A DNA stretch of 23,036 nt. It comes from a virus. The stretch spans positions 1-23,036 of the IMG/VR virus record IMGVR_UViG_3300050821_007121; one strand, given 5' to 3'. A program made the position numbers and the translations under genes. Every line of letters begins with the position of its first letter. Positions within the stretch are counted from its first letter, which is position 1. Positions 1-5,959 of this stretch are shown piece by piece. The notes under the pieces are model-generated. The model was not told the DNA's origin. It was given only the letters and a program-made list of their open reading frames with translations, and did no database searches.

Positions 1-167
1 AGCGCCGAAACCGGCGGCGCGCCAATAACGAACGCCACGAAGTGGCGTAGGCCAAGCTCGGTCATGCCGGGCATACCGAAATCGGCATAGCGGAACCGGT
101 GGCAGAGCAGGTCACGCTGGACCGCATGCGGATGGTCGGCCACGACACGGGCCAGCGTCATCATTCC
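1..167 (-). CDS. Tail assembly chaperone, frameshift extension (partial)
   Basis: This is the second tail-assembly-chaperone frame, cut by the left edge of the window and open all the way to it. It lies in the -1 frame relative to the chaperone gene at 161-577. A ribosome that slips back one base on the G-run just before that gene's TGA would read on into MMTLARVVADHPHAVQRDLL and then FRYADFGMPGMTELGLRHF. In lambda G/GT and HK97-like systems the longer fusion, made in small amounts, helps the tape measure protein and the major tail protein assemble. The tape measure gene should lie just beyond the edge. Two in-frame ATG codons at 164 and 161 could also start it independently, but position directly after the first chaperone frame and major tail gene favours frameshifting. 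Confidence 0.75.
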
Positions 168-577
168 CCCGGACTCGCCCCGGCGCCCTGGTGCATCCAC
201 TCGTCGTAGAACCGCGCCCACTCCCCGTCGCCCAGCAGCATGATGCGTTCCTGCACCGGGTCGGGGATGCCGGCCTGTTCGAGCCAGAAGATCGGCTGTT
301 CGAGGCCCTGTAGCTTGCGCAGCTTCCAGAAGAACCAGCGCTGGCGTCCCTCGGGGATGGCGGTGGCCACCCCCGGCACGGTGATTGGGTCGCTGCCGTC
401 CTTCGGTACGAACGTGAACTCCGACACCGTCTCGGGCTGGTCGTCGGAATCGGACTCGGGTGGTGGCACAACGGGTTCGGTGGCCTGCTCGACGTGGCCG
501 TTCGGTTCCGGTTGCGGTACACCAGCTTCGGGGTGCTGTTCGACCTGGTCGCTTGATTCCTGTTGCGACACAAGCAT
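161..577 (-). CDS. Tail assembly chaperone, first frame
   Basis: A 138-aa protein placed directly after the major tail protein, one base beyond its stop codon, where tail assembly chaperones normally lie. The first 60 residues are acidic and rich in Pro, Glu and Gln, and look disordered. The folded part begins near residue 75 and contains RWFFWKLRKLQGLEQPIFWL, a Trp-rich helical stretch, and ends GAGASPGE. The last codons are CCG GGG GAA TGA, giving the string GGGGGAA on which P-site tRNA-Gly can re-pair one base back. The start is ATG at 577. Function is inferred from position, size and the overlapping -1 frame; chaperone sequences diverge strongly between phages. Confidence 0.8.
   Translation of the reverse strand: MLVSQQESSDQVEQHPEAGVPQPEPNGHVEQATEPVVPPPESDSDDQPETVSEFTFVPKDGSDPITVPGVATAIPEGRQRWFFWKLRKLQGLEQPIFWLEQAGIPDPVQERIMLLGDGEWARFYDEWMHQGAGASPGE
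165..171 (-). other. Predicted -1 ribosomal frameshift site
   Basis: On the minus strand the bases GGGGGAA are read in frame as the last G of CCG, then GGG, then GAA, directly followed by TGA. Slipping back one base in the G-run joins the 138-aa chaperone to the downstream -1 frame, which stays open to the window edge. The heptamer is not a perfect X-XXY-YYZ site, because the A-site Glu tRNA would mispair, so single-tRNA slippage of GGG in the P site is the likelier mechanism. Confidence 0.6.
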
Positions 578-578
578 T

Positions 579-1193
579 TCAGCTGCCACTGAGCGTGGTG
601 ATGCCGTCGTTGGTGTACAGGTAGGCGTGGTTGTTGGCGGTGTCCGGGAACGCCTTGAGCGTCGCTTCGACCGTGGTGAACGCACGGTGGGTCCAGTCGA
701 CGTCCCCAACCTGCACGATGCGCGCGATCGGGACGACCTTGCACACCAACGCTGAGCGGTAGAAGCCCTGGAACACCCACGACAGCGTGTCCAGCAGCAC
801 CGAGTTGAGTGCCACCGCAACCTCGGTGCCGGTCATAGAGGTCGCCGGGGTGACCTGAGTGTTGTTCTGTCCGTACGCGGCCTCAAGCACGTTAGCGTCG
901 AGGTACTGCATAAACCGGATGGTCATCGTCCGGCCGTAGGACTGCTGGACGTTGCCGACTAGGCCACCGCCCCAGGCGAACACGTCGGTGTTGCGGCGTT
1001 CCTCACGGTCACGGATGCCGTTTTCGTCGCAGTAGCCTAGGTCGACGAAAGCGCTGCTGAGCACGGCGCCGGTCGAGGTCGGCAACGGTGTGCCCAGCGG
1101 GGCTTTAAGCACACTGCCGCCGAGGCCGGGTCCGGTTCCGGGGGACGGGGCGATCAGCTGCAGCGAATTGTACTGTGCGGTTGGCGCTGCCAT
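579..1193 (-). CDS. Major tail protein
   Basis: A 204-aa protein that should form the tail tube. It lies between the tail terminator and the tail assembly chaperone, the conserved siphovirus order. The start is ATG at 1193, preceded by the ribosome binding site GAGAGGAAAAGCC; a TTG at 1208 in the same frame lies upstream of this site and is rejected. The sequence shows no membrane segment and alternates short strands, for example RTMTIRFMQYLDANVLEAAY and WVFQGFYRSALVCKVVPIAR. It ends in HAYLYTNDGITTLSGS, typical of a compact beta-rich tube protein. A stem-loop (1214-1241) and three short repeats (1251-1289) lie just upstream. The assignment is by gene order more than by a recognised motif. 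Confidence 0.8.
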   Translation of the reverse strand: MAAPTAQYNSLQLIAPSPGTGPGLGGSVLKAPLGTPLPTSTGAVLSSAFVDLGYCDENGIRDREERRNTDVFAWGGGLVGNVQQSYGRTMTIRFMQYLDANVLEAAYGQNNTQVTPATSMTGTEVAVALNSVLLDTLSWVFQGFYRSALVCKVVPIARIVQVGDVDWTHRAFTTVEATLKAFPDTANNHAYLYTNDGITTLSGS

Positions 1194-1213
1194 GGCTTTT
1201 CCTCTCAAATGAC

Positions 1214-1241
1214 AAGCACCCCAACGAGTGCTGGGGTGCTT
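1214..1241. terminator. 10-bp stem-loop before the major tail gene
   Basis: AAGCACCCCA at 1214-1223 is perfectly complementary to TGGGGTGCTT at 1232-1241, with an 8-nt loop. On the plus strand a run of T follows (1240-1244), so it has the form of an intrinsic terminator for rightward transcripts. On the minus strand, the coding direction here, no U-tract follows; the hairpin sits about 20 nt upstream of the major tail gene start. There it could protect or process the mRNA 5' end. Which role is real cannot be decided from sequence. Confidence 0.65.
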
Positions 1242-1250
1242 TTTGTGCTA

Positions 1251-1289
1251 TTCGGTTGTGTTTATTCGGTTGTGGGTGGTTCGGTTGTG
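1251..1289. repeat. Three direct copies of TTCGGTTGTG
   Basis: The 10-mer TTCGGTTGTG occurs at 1251-1260, 1265-1274 and 1280-1289 (CACAACCGAA on the coding strand), with periods of 14 and 15 nt. All copies lie in the roughly 100-nt gap between the tail terminator stop and the major tail gene, next to the stem-loop at 1214-1241. The string is exact in all three copies. It could be a protein or RNA recognition array; no function is known to me. Confidence 0.7.
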
Positions 1290-1307
1290 GTGTTGAGTTG
1301 TGTTTTT

Positions 1308-1769
1308 TCAGCCGGCTTGCGCCACCGGTTGGCCAGCGACGGTCCAGGTGGCGAAGGACATGTAGCGCAGCAGGTTGACTTTCGGGTCGTCGCGGCGCTG
1401 CACGACGGTGGCGTGCGGGACATCGACGACGTACCAGCCGCCGATCGTCAGCCCGGCCGCCGCCGACATGTAGGCGATGACGTTGTTGGCGATCTGGGCG
1501 CCCTGCACCTCGAACTCATCTGGCACGTAGGTGTGCAGCAGCACCGTCTGGTTGTATTCGGTGTAGTTCTTCTTCGTTCCGCCGCCGGCTTCGACGCGGA
1601 CGAAGCCGTTCTGGGTGTCCGACGGTGAGGTGTCGTTGGGCAGCCTGGTGGCCACCGGTGTCGGCGTGATCAGCGGGGTCAGGAAATACAGCGCCATCCA
1701 CTCGATGTCGGCGGGTGTGACGACCGGGTAGATGAAACCTGGAGGGGGCGCACCGGCTGGCCGGGTCAC
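1308..1769 (-). CDS. Tail terminator
   Basis: A 153-aa protein starting at GTG 1769, whose GTGA overlaps the stop of the 35-aa membrane gene upstream. In siphoviruses the tail terminator caps the finished tail tube and docks it to the head connector. It is encoded directly before the major tail protein, as here. The central part contains GFVRVEAGGGTKKNYTEYNQ and a strand-rich segment around residues 80-130 with GWYVVDVPHATVVQ, consistent with the alpha/beta fold of gpU-like terminators. No signature motif is decisive; gene order and size are the main support. Confidence 0.7.
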   Translation of the reverse strand: MTRPAGAPPPGFIYPVVTPADIEWMALYFLTPLITPTPVATRLPNDTSPSDTQNGFVRVEAGGGTKKNYTEYNQTVLLHTYVPDEFEVQGAQIANNVIAYMSAAAGLTIGGWYVVDVPHATVVQRRDDPKVNLLRYMSFATWTVAGQPVAQAG

Positions 1770-1873
1770 TGGTCACCGCTGGTGAACGTGTACGCCAACA
1801 GAACCACGTACGCGGCCACGCATGTGCCGACGCCGGCCGCGTAACCGATGACCCCCCAAGCCCATCCGGGCAT
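1766..1873 (-). CDS. Small single-pass membrane protein
   Basis: A 35-aa protein, too short for most gene finders, beginning MPGWAWGVIGYAAGVGTC and continuing through one hydrophobic segment (about residues 5-29) to a short polar tail, TFTSGDQ. Its ATG at 1873 overlaps the upstream stop by one base (TGATG) and its own TGA overlaps the GTG of the tail terminator. It therefore tiles exactly in the operon, which is the best argument that it is translated. The function is unknown. A membrane protein inside a head-tail completion block is unexpected. Confidence 0.65.
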   Translation of the reverse strand: MPGWAWGVIGYAAGVGTCVAAYVVLLAYTFTSGDQ

Positions 1874-2193
1874 CAGTGGCCCGCCATGTTCGCCGCGGAC
1901 TTCACCAGCAGTGATTCGCTGAGTTCCTCGTGGATGCCGTCGTTGTTCTTCGGCGCGCAGTAGGCGCGTGGCCGTTGGGTCTCCGGTTCGTTTTGCAGTA
2001 CGACCTCGAAGTTGTTCGAACCGGTCATGTCGATGCATTCCTGGGCCTTTTTTTGCATGTAGGCCACCACGCCGGGCAGGTGCCGGATCGCCTTGTCGAT
2101 CTCCTGCAGGTCACCGGGGTCGTAGCCCTCGCCGGACACTGCGGCGACGCTGCCGCCGCTGCGGGCGGTGAACGTCGCGTGCGGTTCGGTCAT
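1873..2193 (-). CDS. HK97 gp10-like neck/tail completion protein
   Basis: A 106-aa protein starting with ATG at 2193, in an ATGA overlap with the upstream gene. It lies between the head-tail stopper and the tail terminator, the usual place of the HK97 gp10 family. A helix near residues 25-55 (EIDKAIRHLPGVVAYMQKKA) is followed by a strand region and RPRAYCAPKNNDGIHEELSE. The combination 'RPRAY ... A ... N ... H.E' followed by a Leu/Ala-rich end (LLVKSAANMAGH) resembles the C-terminal pattern of this family as I know it. The role would be joining head and tail; it is inferred from position and pattern. Confidence 0.6.
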   Translation of the reverse strand: MTEPHATFTARSGGSVAAVSGEGYDPGDLQEIDKAIRHLPGVVAYMQKKAQECIDMTGSNNFEVVLQNEPETQRPRAYCAPKNNDGIHEELSESLLVKSAANMAGH

Positions 2194-2375
2194 TGTTGGA
2201 CTCCTTGGTCGAGGTCGGTGGCCACGTCGGCGGCAGACCCGGTGACCAGCAGCTGCTCGCCGCCGACGAGGAAGAGCGCCGTGTTGGTCTGGTCGGGGGC
2301 CGGGCGCGCCGCCACCACGAGCGCAGGGTTGACATAGACCGCGCTGCCGTTGGTGAGCGTGAGCGCCACCATCAT
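2190..2375 (-). CDS. FlbD-like small beta protein
   Basis: A 61-aa protein whose ATG at 2375 overlaps the stopper stop codon and whose TGA overlaps the next start, both as ATGA. The pattern MVALTLTNGSAVYVNPALVV, then FLVGGEQLLVTGSA and a final ADVATDLD, matches the layout of FlbD-like proteins: short strands with a conserved Asn, followed by a V-x-G/E-S-x-x-V turn and helix. Such small beta proteins occur in phage head-tail gene blocks without a proven role. The similarity is by eye and the function is unknown. Confidence 0.6.
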   Translation of the reverse strand: MMVALTLTNGSAVYVNPALVVAARPAPDQTNTALFLVGGEQLLVTGSAADVATDLDQGVQQ

Positions 2376-2848
2376 TGGCCGGCCAGCACTCCCGTGGATG
2401 TGACGCGGCGGCAATGGAGCTCACCGCCGATGAGCATCCCGTAGGAGGCTGCCGGGAACGGCAGCGCCGACGCCCAGTTCGTCGGCAACCCCTCGACGCG
2501 GTACGTCAACCATTGCGGTGCAGCCGAATCGGACGACACGTTCACCTGCACCTGATCGAACTTGTTGTAAGGGTTTACGTCGTCGACCAGGATGTGGATG
2601 TCGCTCTCGATGCGCGCCACCACATCCGGGTCGACCGGGTCGATTTGCCAGGTGCGCCGCTCCAGCGGCCACCAGCAGATGCAGACGCGGTTCACCGGTG
2701 CGGCGTAGCTGCCAGTTGGGTTGCCGTGGGCGTCGAGCACAGGGTTGCCGTGGTCGTCCACCCCTGGCCGCCACGGAATGTGGATGATCGGTGTTGATGA
2801 CGGCAGGAAGGTCTTCGACTGTCGCGGCGGCAAGAAGGGGGCGCTCAT
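2372..2848 (-). CDS. Head-to-tail stopper
   Basis: A 158-aa protein starting with ATG at 2848, 7 nt after the adaptor stop. Stopper proteins (HK97 gp7 or SPP1 gp16 type) close the connector after DNA packaging and receive the tail. The protein sits between the adaptor and the neck/tail genes. It begins MSAPFLPPRQSKTFLPSSTP and is strand-rich afterwards, with IDPVDPDVVARIESDIHILV in the middle and YGMLIGGELHCRRVTSTGVL near the end. The sequence between residues 25 and 50 contains two VDDHGNPV/LDAHGNPT-like turns. The assignment is from order and size. Confidence 0.6.
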   Translation of the reverse strand: MSAPFLPPRQSKTFLPSSTPIIHIPWRPGVDDHGNPVLDAHGNPTGSYAAPVNRVCICWWPLERRTWQIDPVDPDVVARIESDIHILVDDVNPYNKFDQVQVNVSSDSAAPQWLTYRVEGLPTNWASALPFPAASYGMLIGGELHCRRVTSTGVLAGQ

Positions 2849-2855
2849 GGATGAC

Positions 2856-3485
2856 TCATGTCAGCGACGGCAGCATGTATTGAGAGAGCCGGTTTTTCTG
2901 ATCATTGGTCAGCACGAGACCGAACTCGCCGAACCGGAACTGGTAAGGCCCAGCCTGCACCTGCTGCGCCACACCGGCAGGCTTCTCCAGTGCACGCATC
3001 ACCAACTCGTATCCCACCGCCGCGACCGTCGGCGGTATCTGTGAATAGCCGTGCGTGAACGTCACATTCATGCGCGCCTCGTGTTTGCGGTAGGCGTCGA
3101 ACAGCCGCACCGTGTCGAGCGGCCACAGGTCCGCGCTGGTTGGGGTCGGCGCGAACCCGTACGACATGGGCAGAAAGCTGATCCAGCCGCGCTCGTCGAA
3201 GGTGTACGCCGTCTCGTCGATCGCCGATGCGCCGGGCCACGGCGGCGACACCTGCACCACTGCGGTCAAATGCCGTGTGGGCAGCAGGATCGTGCCGTCA
3301 CCGCTCAGGTAGCACAGCCGGGTGGTGGTCAGCGACGGGAACAGGTGCCAGCCGAGGTATTGGCGGATGCGGTCACCTGCTGCGGCGAGGAAGTAGTCGG
3401 TGTCCAGGCTGGCGAACGTGCCGTAATCGTCGTCGCTGAGGAGCGCCGGCACCGGGTCGTTTTCACCGGGAAACGGTGTGCTCAT
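2856..3485 (-). CDS. Head-to-tail adaptor
   Basis: A 209-aa protein starting with ATG at 3485 in an ATGA overlap with a tiny upstream ORF. Adaptors of the HK97 gp6/SPP1 gp15 type form the ring that attaches below the portal. The N-terminus is typical: LLSDDDYGTFASLDTDYFLA, then DRIRQYLGWHLFP, an early helix bundle with the aromatic-rich 'YLGWHLFPS' segment. A middle strand region with FDERGWISFLPMSYGF follows, and a C-terminal helix (VGYELVMRALEK) leads into FRFGEFGLVLTNDQKNRLSQ. It follows the capsid block and precedes the stopper, as expected. Confidence 0.75.
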   Translation of the reverse strand: MSTPFPGENDPVPALLSDDDYGTFASLDTDYFLAAAGDRIRQYLGWHLFPSLTTTRLCYLSGDGTILLPTRHLTAVVQVSPPWPGASAIDETAYTFDERGWISFLPMSYGFAPTPTSADLWPLDTVRLFDAYRKHEARMNVTFTHGYSQIPPTVAAVGYELVMRALEKPAGVAQQVQAGPYQFRFGEFGLVLTNDQKNRLSQYMLPSLT

Positions 3486-3550
3486 GTGCTTTTGTTTGAC
3501 GTCACTTCCACTTCGATGCCGACGCGTTGAAAAGCGAACGGCGGGATCAC
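3482..3550 (-). CDS. Possible 22-aa tiling ORF
   Basis: A tiny ORF, GTG at 3550 to TGA at 3482, encoding MIPPFAFQRVGIEVEVTSNK plus two residues. Its start overlaps the stop of the 52-aa gene as GTGA and its stop overlaps the adaptor start as ATGA, so it fills the gap with no spare base. It may be translated by re-initiation, and may serve mainly to couple translation of the adaptor. No domain can be recognised. Without conservation data it remains a candidate. Confidence 0.4.
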   Translation of the reverse strand: MIPPFAFQRVGIEVEVTSNKST

Positions 3551-3705
3551 AGGTAGTAGCAGGGAACCGGCATGTTGACGGTGGCGATCTCGTGGTCGTT
3601 GATGATCGTTGTCACCGGGCGGATCACGTACGCCGGCATGCCGGCCGCCGCGTTCGGTAGTGACGGGTCATAGAACGGTGGCCAGTAGCCGAACCCTGAG
3701 TCCAT
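3547..3705 (-). CDS. Small protein of unknown function (52 aa)
   Basis: A 52-aa ORF, ATG at 3705 with the ribosome binding site AAGGGA six bases upstream, ending with TGA at 3547. The sequence starts MDSGFGYWPPFYDPSLPNAA, a short aromatic and proline-rich lead, and continues into strand-like MPAYVIRPVTTIINDHEIAT. It ends PVPCYYL. It lies between a strong stem-loop and the adaptor gene. I do not recognise the family; its place in the capsid-connector block suggests a structural or assembly role, which is inference. Confidence 0.65.
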   Translation of the reverse strand: MDSGFGYWPPFYDPSLPNAAAGMPAYVIRPVTTIINDHEIATVNMPVPCYYL

Positions 3706-3734
3706 TGCAATCCCTTATCGTGAACGCGCTTGGA

Positions 3735-3782
3735 GTGTGGCCGGGGCACCGATCCGAGGCGTAGCGGCACCCCGGGCCACAC
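3735..3782 (-). terminator. Long stem-loop after the 77-aa gene
   Basis: On the minus-strand transcript GUGUGGCC-C-GGGGUGCCG (from 3782) pairs with CGGUGCCCC-GGCCACAC (ending 3735). This gives about 17 pairs with one bulged base and a 13-nt loop. Two of the pairs are G-U wobbles in this RNA, but would be C-A mismatches in the opposite strand, so the fold is best on the coding-strand transcript. It begins three bases after the TAG of the 77-aa gene. No U-tract follows, so it may act as a partial terminator, a processing site or a 3'-end stabiliser. Confidence 0.7.
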
Positions 3783-3784
3783 GT

Positions 3785-4018
3785 CTAGTCGGGCTCGGAT
3801 GCGGTGAACACGAGCCTGGTCGCCGCAATGCCAGCTTGCTCGCGGCGGCATTCCCAACCGGTGATCGGCAGCTGCAGCACCTTCTCACCGCCGATGGTGA
3901 TCTCGATTTCGAGCGGGCCGGGCCAGTCGCGCATGTTCGTGTCGTAGTGCAGCGCGCCGCCGCAGCCGAGGCGGCCGAGCACCTTGCCCAGCAGCCCGCT
4001 GTTGGTGTTATCGATCAT
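3785..4018 (-). CDS. Small protein after the capsid gene (77 aa)
   Basis: A 77-aa protein, ATG at 4018 with AAGGGAC just upstream, ending with TAG at 3785. It contains LLGKVLGRLGCGGALHYDTN in the first third, then a strand-rich part PLEIEITIGGEKVLQLPITG and a C-terminal RLVFTASEPD. The gene is first after the major capsid gene and is enclosed by two strong stem-loops (4044-4081 and 3735-3782), so its mRNA level may be set separately from its neighbours. A capsid decoration or minor head role is possible but unproven; I do not recognise the family. Confidence 0.7.
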   Translation of the reverse strand: MIDNTNSGLLGKVLGRLGCGGALHYDTNMRDWPGPLEIEITIGGEKVLQLPITGWECRREQAGIAATRLVFTASEPD

Positions 4019-4043
4019 GTCCCTTCTCGGGGTATGGAGGGCG

Positions 4044-4081
4044 GGCCGGGTCGCCGCCCGGTTGGCATGGGCGACCCGGCC
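4044..4081. terminator. Perfect 12-bp inverted repeat after the capsid gene
   Basis: GGCCGGGTCGCC at 4044-4055 is the exact reverse complement of GGCGACCCGGCC at 4070-4081, with a 14-nt loop. It lies in the 98-nt gap between the stop of the major capsid gene (4117) and the next start (4018). No U-run follows on the minus strand; mycobacterial terminators often lack one. It probably limits read-through or stabilises the capsid mRNA. Confidence 0.75.
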
Positions 4082-4116
4082 GCACCGTTAGGGGGGGATC
4101 AATCAGGTTGCAGCGC

Positions 4117-5625
4117 TTAGCTGCTCCAGGCACCGCTGGTGGTGATAACACCCAGCTCGAACAGGTACGGACGTTCGATCAGCAGCCCCACGCGGGCCTC
4201 CGCTCGCGCGGTCCACATGTTCTGCTCGAAATCCGTGCCATTCAAGTTGGTCACGTCCACCCGTAGGCCCGCAATCCGCAAAACGCTTCCCGCGTCGGCG
4301 AAGTCACCGACGAGGATCAGCCCGGCCGGCATCACCGGCGTGCTGACCAGCTTTTTGCCCCACAGGCCGAACGTGTCGACACCGCCCGCAGTGAGCTGGC
4401 CCTGATCGTTCGGGTAGCCGTAGTCGCGACCCCAGAACGACCCGCCGAAGTACTGCCCGTTTTTGTCGGTCGCCAGCCGCAGCGTCAGGTAGTCCATCGG
4501 ATTGACGACGACCGCATCTGGCTCAAAGAACGTCAGCGTGCGGATGTCGACCAGCATGTTGAGGATCCCGATCGCGATGTCGTTACCGGTGGGGGCGTTG
4601 CCCGCCCCGGCCGCGGCCACGATCGACCGGCCCGGCGTCACCGACGACACCAGCTCCGAGCTGCCCATACCGGCGCCGAACGGGCCACCGATAGACGGCG
4701 GGATCGGCACGTTGGACACCGCGCTCACGGTCTGCGGCGCGGTGAAGCTTGCGCTTCGTCCGAGCAGCCCGTTGATGCCGGGATACCCCGTGCCGGCCAG
4801 CAGTTCGACCTCGGTGCGGCGCTGCACACCCATGACGAGCCTGCGCTGGAACAGCGCCCACACGTATGCCGCGTCCTGGATCATTTCGTCGGTGGTGCGT
4901 TCCAGGTTCGCGATTTTGCCGACCTGTTCGGTGTAACGCGTCAAGCCGTGCGCGGAGGTCGGCTTGGTCGCGCCTTCACCGGTGGCCGCTGCGGCGTTGG
5001 TCCACGACGTTTCAGCCACGTACGTGACGACCGGCGAACTGACCGGCAGCGTCGGGAACAGCGACTCGATCACCGTCGGGAAGAACCGCATTTCGACGAT
5101 GCCCGGCACGAACTCGGGTTCGACTGCCGGACCCGCGGTGCCGGTCAGGAAGTACTGCCCTGCGCTGAGCGCCGACCCGGGGGTGGTGCCGGAGGCGTTC
5201 ACGCCGGTCATGTTCGTCACGCCCTGGTAGGGGCCGATCGGCATGCCGGTCTTCAACGCGATGTCGTCGCGGTCGAAATACGACTTGAGGCCGAAGTTGA
5301 AGCTGGACGAGCAGCGGTCCTTGGTTTTCGGGTTCGCTGCACGCGACATCTTCGAGTACTGCTGGCGGTATTCCCTGACGCCGTCGGGTGGCTGGTCGGG
5401 ATCCTGGGCACCCTCGGCGATGGTGCCGGGGCCGGGGGCCGCGAACTGGTTGGCGCGCTGCTTGTTCTTGAACAGAACGCCGTTGCGTTCGTTCTCCTTT
5501 TCGCAGTGCTCCATTGTCTGGTCGAACTCGGCCTCGGTGATCCGGCCGCTGTTGAAGTCCTCGTAGGCTTTGTTCGCGGCGTCTCGTAGCTCGTTGGCTT
5601 TTTGCCGCAGAGTCTCCTTGTCCAT
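4117..5625 (-). CDS. Major capsid protein, HK97 fold
   Basis: A 502-aa protein that builds the phage head shell. Residues 1-60 form a charged helical region (ETLRQKANELRDAANKAYED) like the N-terminal delta domain of HK97 gp5, which serves as scaffold and is normally cut off by the head protease. The region after about residue 120 is the shell domain, with MPIGPYQGVTNMTGVNASGT, a long stretch RTTDEMIQDAAYVWALFQRR typical of the spine helix, and PDAVVVNPMDYLTLRLATDK leading into a C-terminal part with GVDTFGLWGKKLVSTPVMPA. The start is ATG at 5625; a GTG at 5628 directly precedes it. The protease gene lies upstream, as expected. A fragment similar to residues 127-170 occurs upstream at 5798-5959. 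Confidence 0.92.
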   Translation of the reverse strand: MDKETLRQKANELRDAANKAYEDFNSGRITEAEFDQTMEHCEKENERNGVLFKNKQRANQFAAPGPGTIAEGAQDPDQPPDGVREYRQQYSKMSRAANPKTKDRCSSSFNFGLKSYFDRDDIALKTGMPIGPYQGVTNMTGVNASGTTPGSALSAGQYFLTGTAGPAVEPEFVPGIVEMRFFPTVIESLFPTLPVSSPVVTYVAETSWTNAAAATGEGATKPTSAHGLTRYTEQVGKIANLERTTDEMIQDAAYVWALFQRRLVMGVQRRTEVELLAGTGYPGINGLLGRSASFTAPQTVSAVSNVPIPPSIGGPFGAGMGSSELVSSVTPGRSIVAAAGAGNAPTGNDIAIGILNMLVDIRTLTFFEPDAVVVNPMDYLTLRLATDKNGQYFGGSFWGRDYGYPNDQGQLTAGGVDTFGLWGKKLVSTPVMPAGLILVGDFADAGSVLRIAGLRVDVTNLNGTDFEQNMWTARAEARVGLLIERPYLFELGVITTSGAWSS

Positions 5626-5797
5626 CACTAAATCCGTTCTGTGTCAAAGGTTTTAGAATGTTTTTGCGCACGCCAAAGGCGCGCAGGGCTGCCACGGGGG
5701 TCGGCGGGTGTGGCGGCGGCGGCGGCCCCTCGTTGGGGCGGCGGCGGCGGTCGCACCGGTGGACGGCGGCAACGACTGTGGGGGTGACCCGGTGGGT
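5626..5797 (-). other. Gap before the capsid gene, GGC-rich, no gene
   Basis: About 170 nt with no convincing ORF. Much of it (5710-5760) consists of GGC triplets on the plus strand, interrupted by GCCCC-TCGTT-GGGGC, a 5-bp inverted repeat that could form a small hairpin. The last part before the capsid start is less GC-rich. TTGACA occurs on the minus strand near 5645, but I see no matching TANNNT box at the right distance, so a promoter is not claimed. Confidence 0.5.
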
Positions 5798-5959
5798 CTA
5801 GACGGCTCCGGGTGCAATAGCTGGACCGGCGGTGCCGGTCAGGAAATATTGGCCGGGTTCCAGCGATGATCCGGGGCTGGTTCCGGTGGCGTTTTCACCG
5901 GACAGTTCCTCGACGCCTTGGTAGGGGCCGACGGGTCTGCCCGGTAGTGCGTCGGTCAG
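5798..5959 (-). pseudogene. Diverged fragment of a major capsid protein
   Basis: On the minus strand, immediately after the protease stop, a frame encodes LTDALPGRPVGPYQGVEELS and continues with SSLEPGQYFLTGTAGPAIAP to a TAG at 5798. Over 44 residues, 30 are identical to the segment of the complete capsid protein encoded at 5116-5247 (GMPIGPYQGV ... GQYFLTGTAGPAVEP), with similar residues at several other places and no gap. There is no ATG, GTG or TTG start in this frame. A CTG overlaps the protease TGA as CTGA, so translation would need that start or a frameshift from the protease. Probably a remnant of another phage's capsid gene left by recombination, or of an old duplication. Confidence 0.8.

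Noticed and set aside
1209-1628. Plus-strand ORF over the hairpin and tail terminator
   Set aside because: It begins inside the stem-loop and continues antisense to the tail terminator gene.
4948-5589. Plus-strand ORF of 213 codons opposite the capsid gene
   Set aside because: It is an antisense frame of the capsid gene, with no recognisable domain.
5639-5660. TTGACA on the minus strand before the capsid gene
   Set aside because: No TANNNT box lies at 16-18 bp, so it is not called a promoter.
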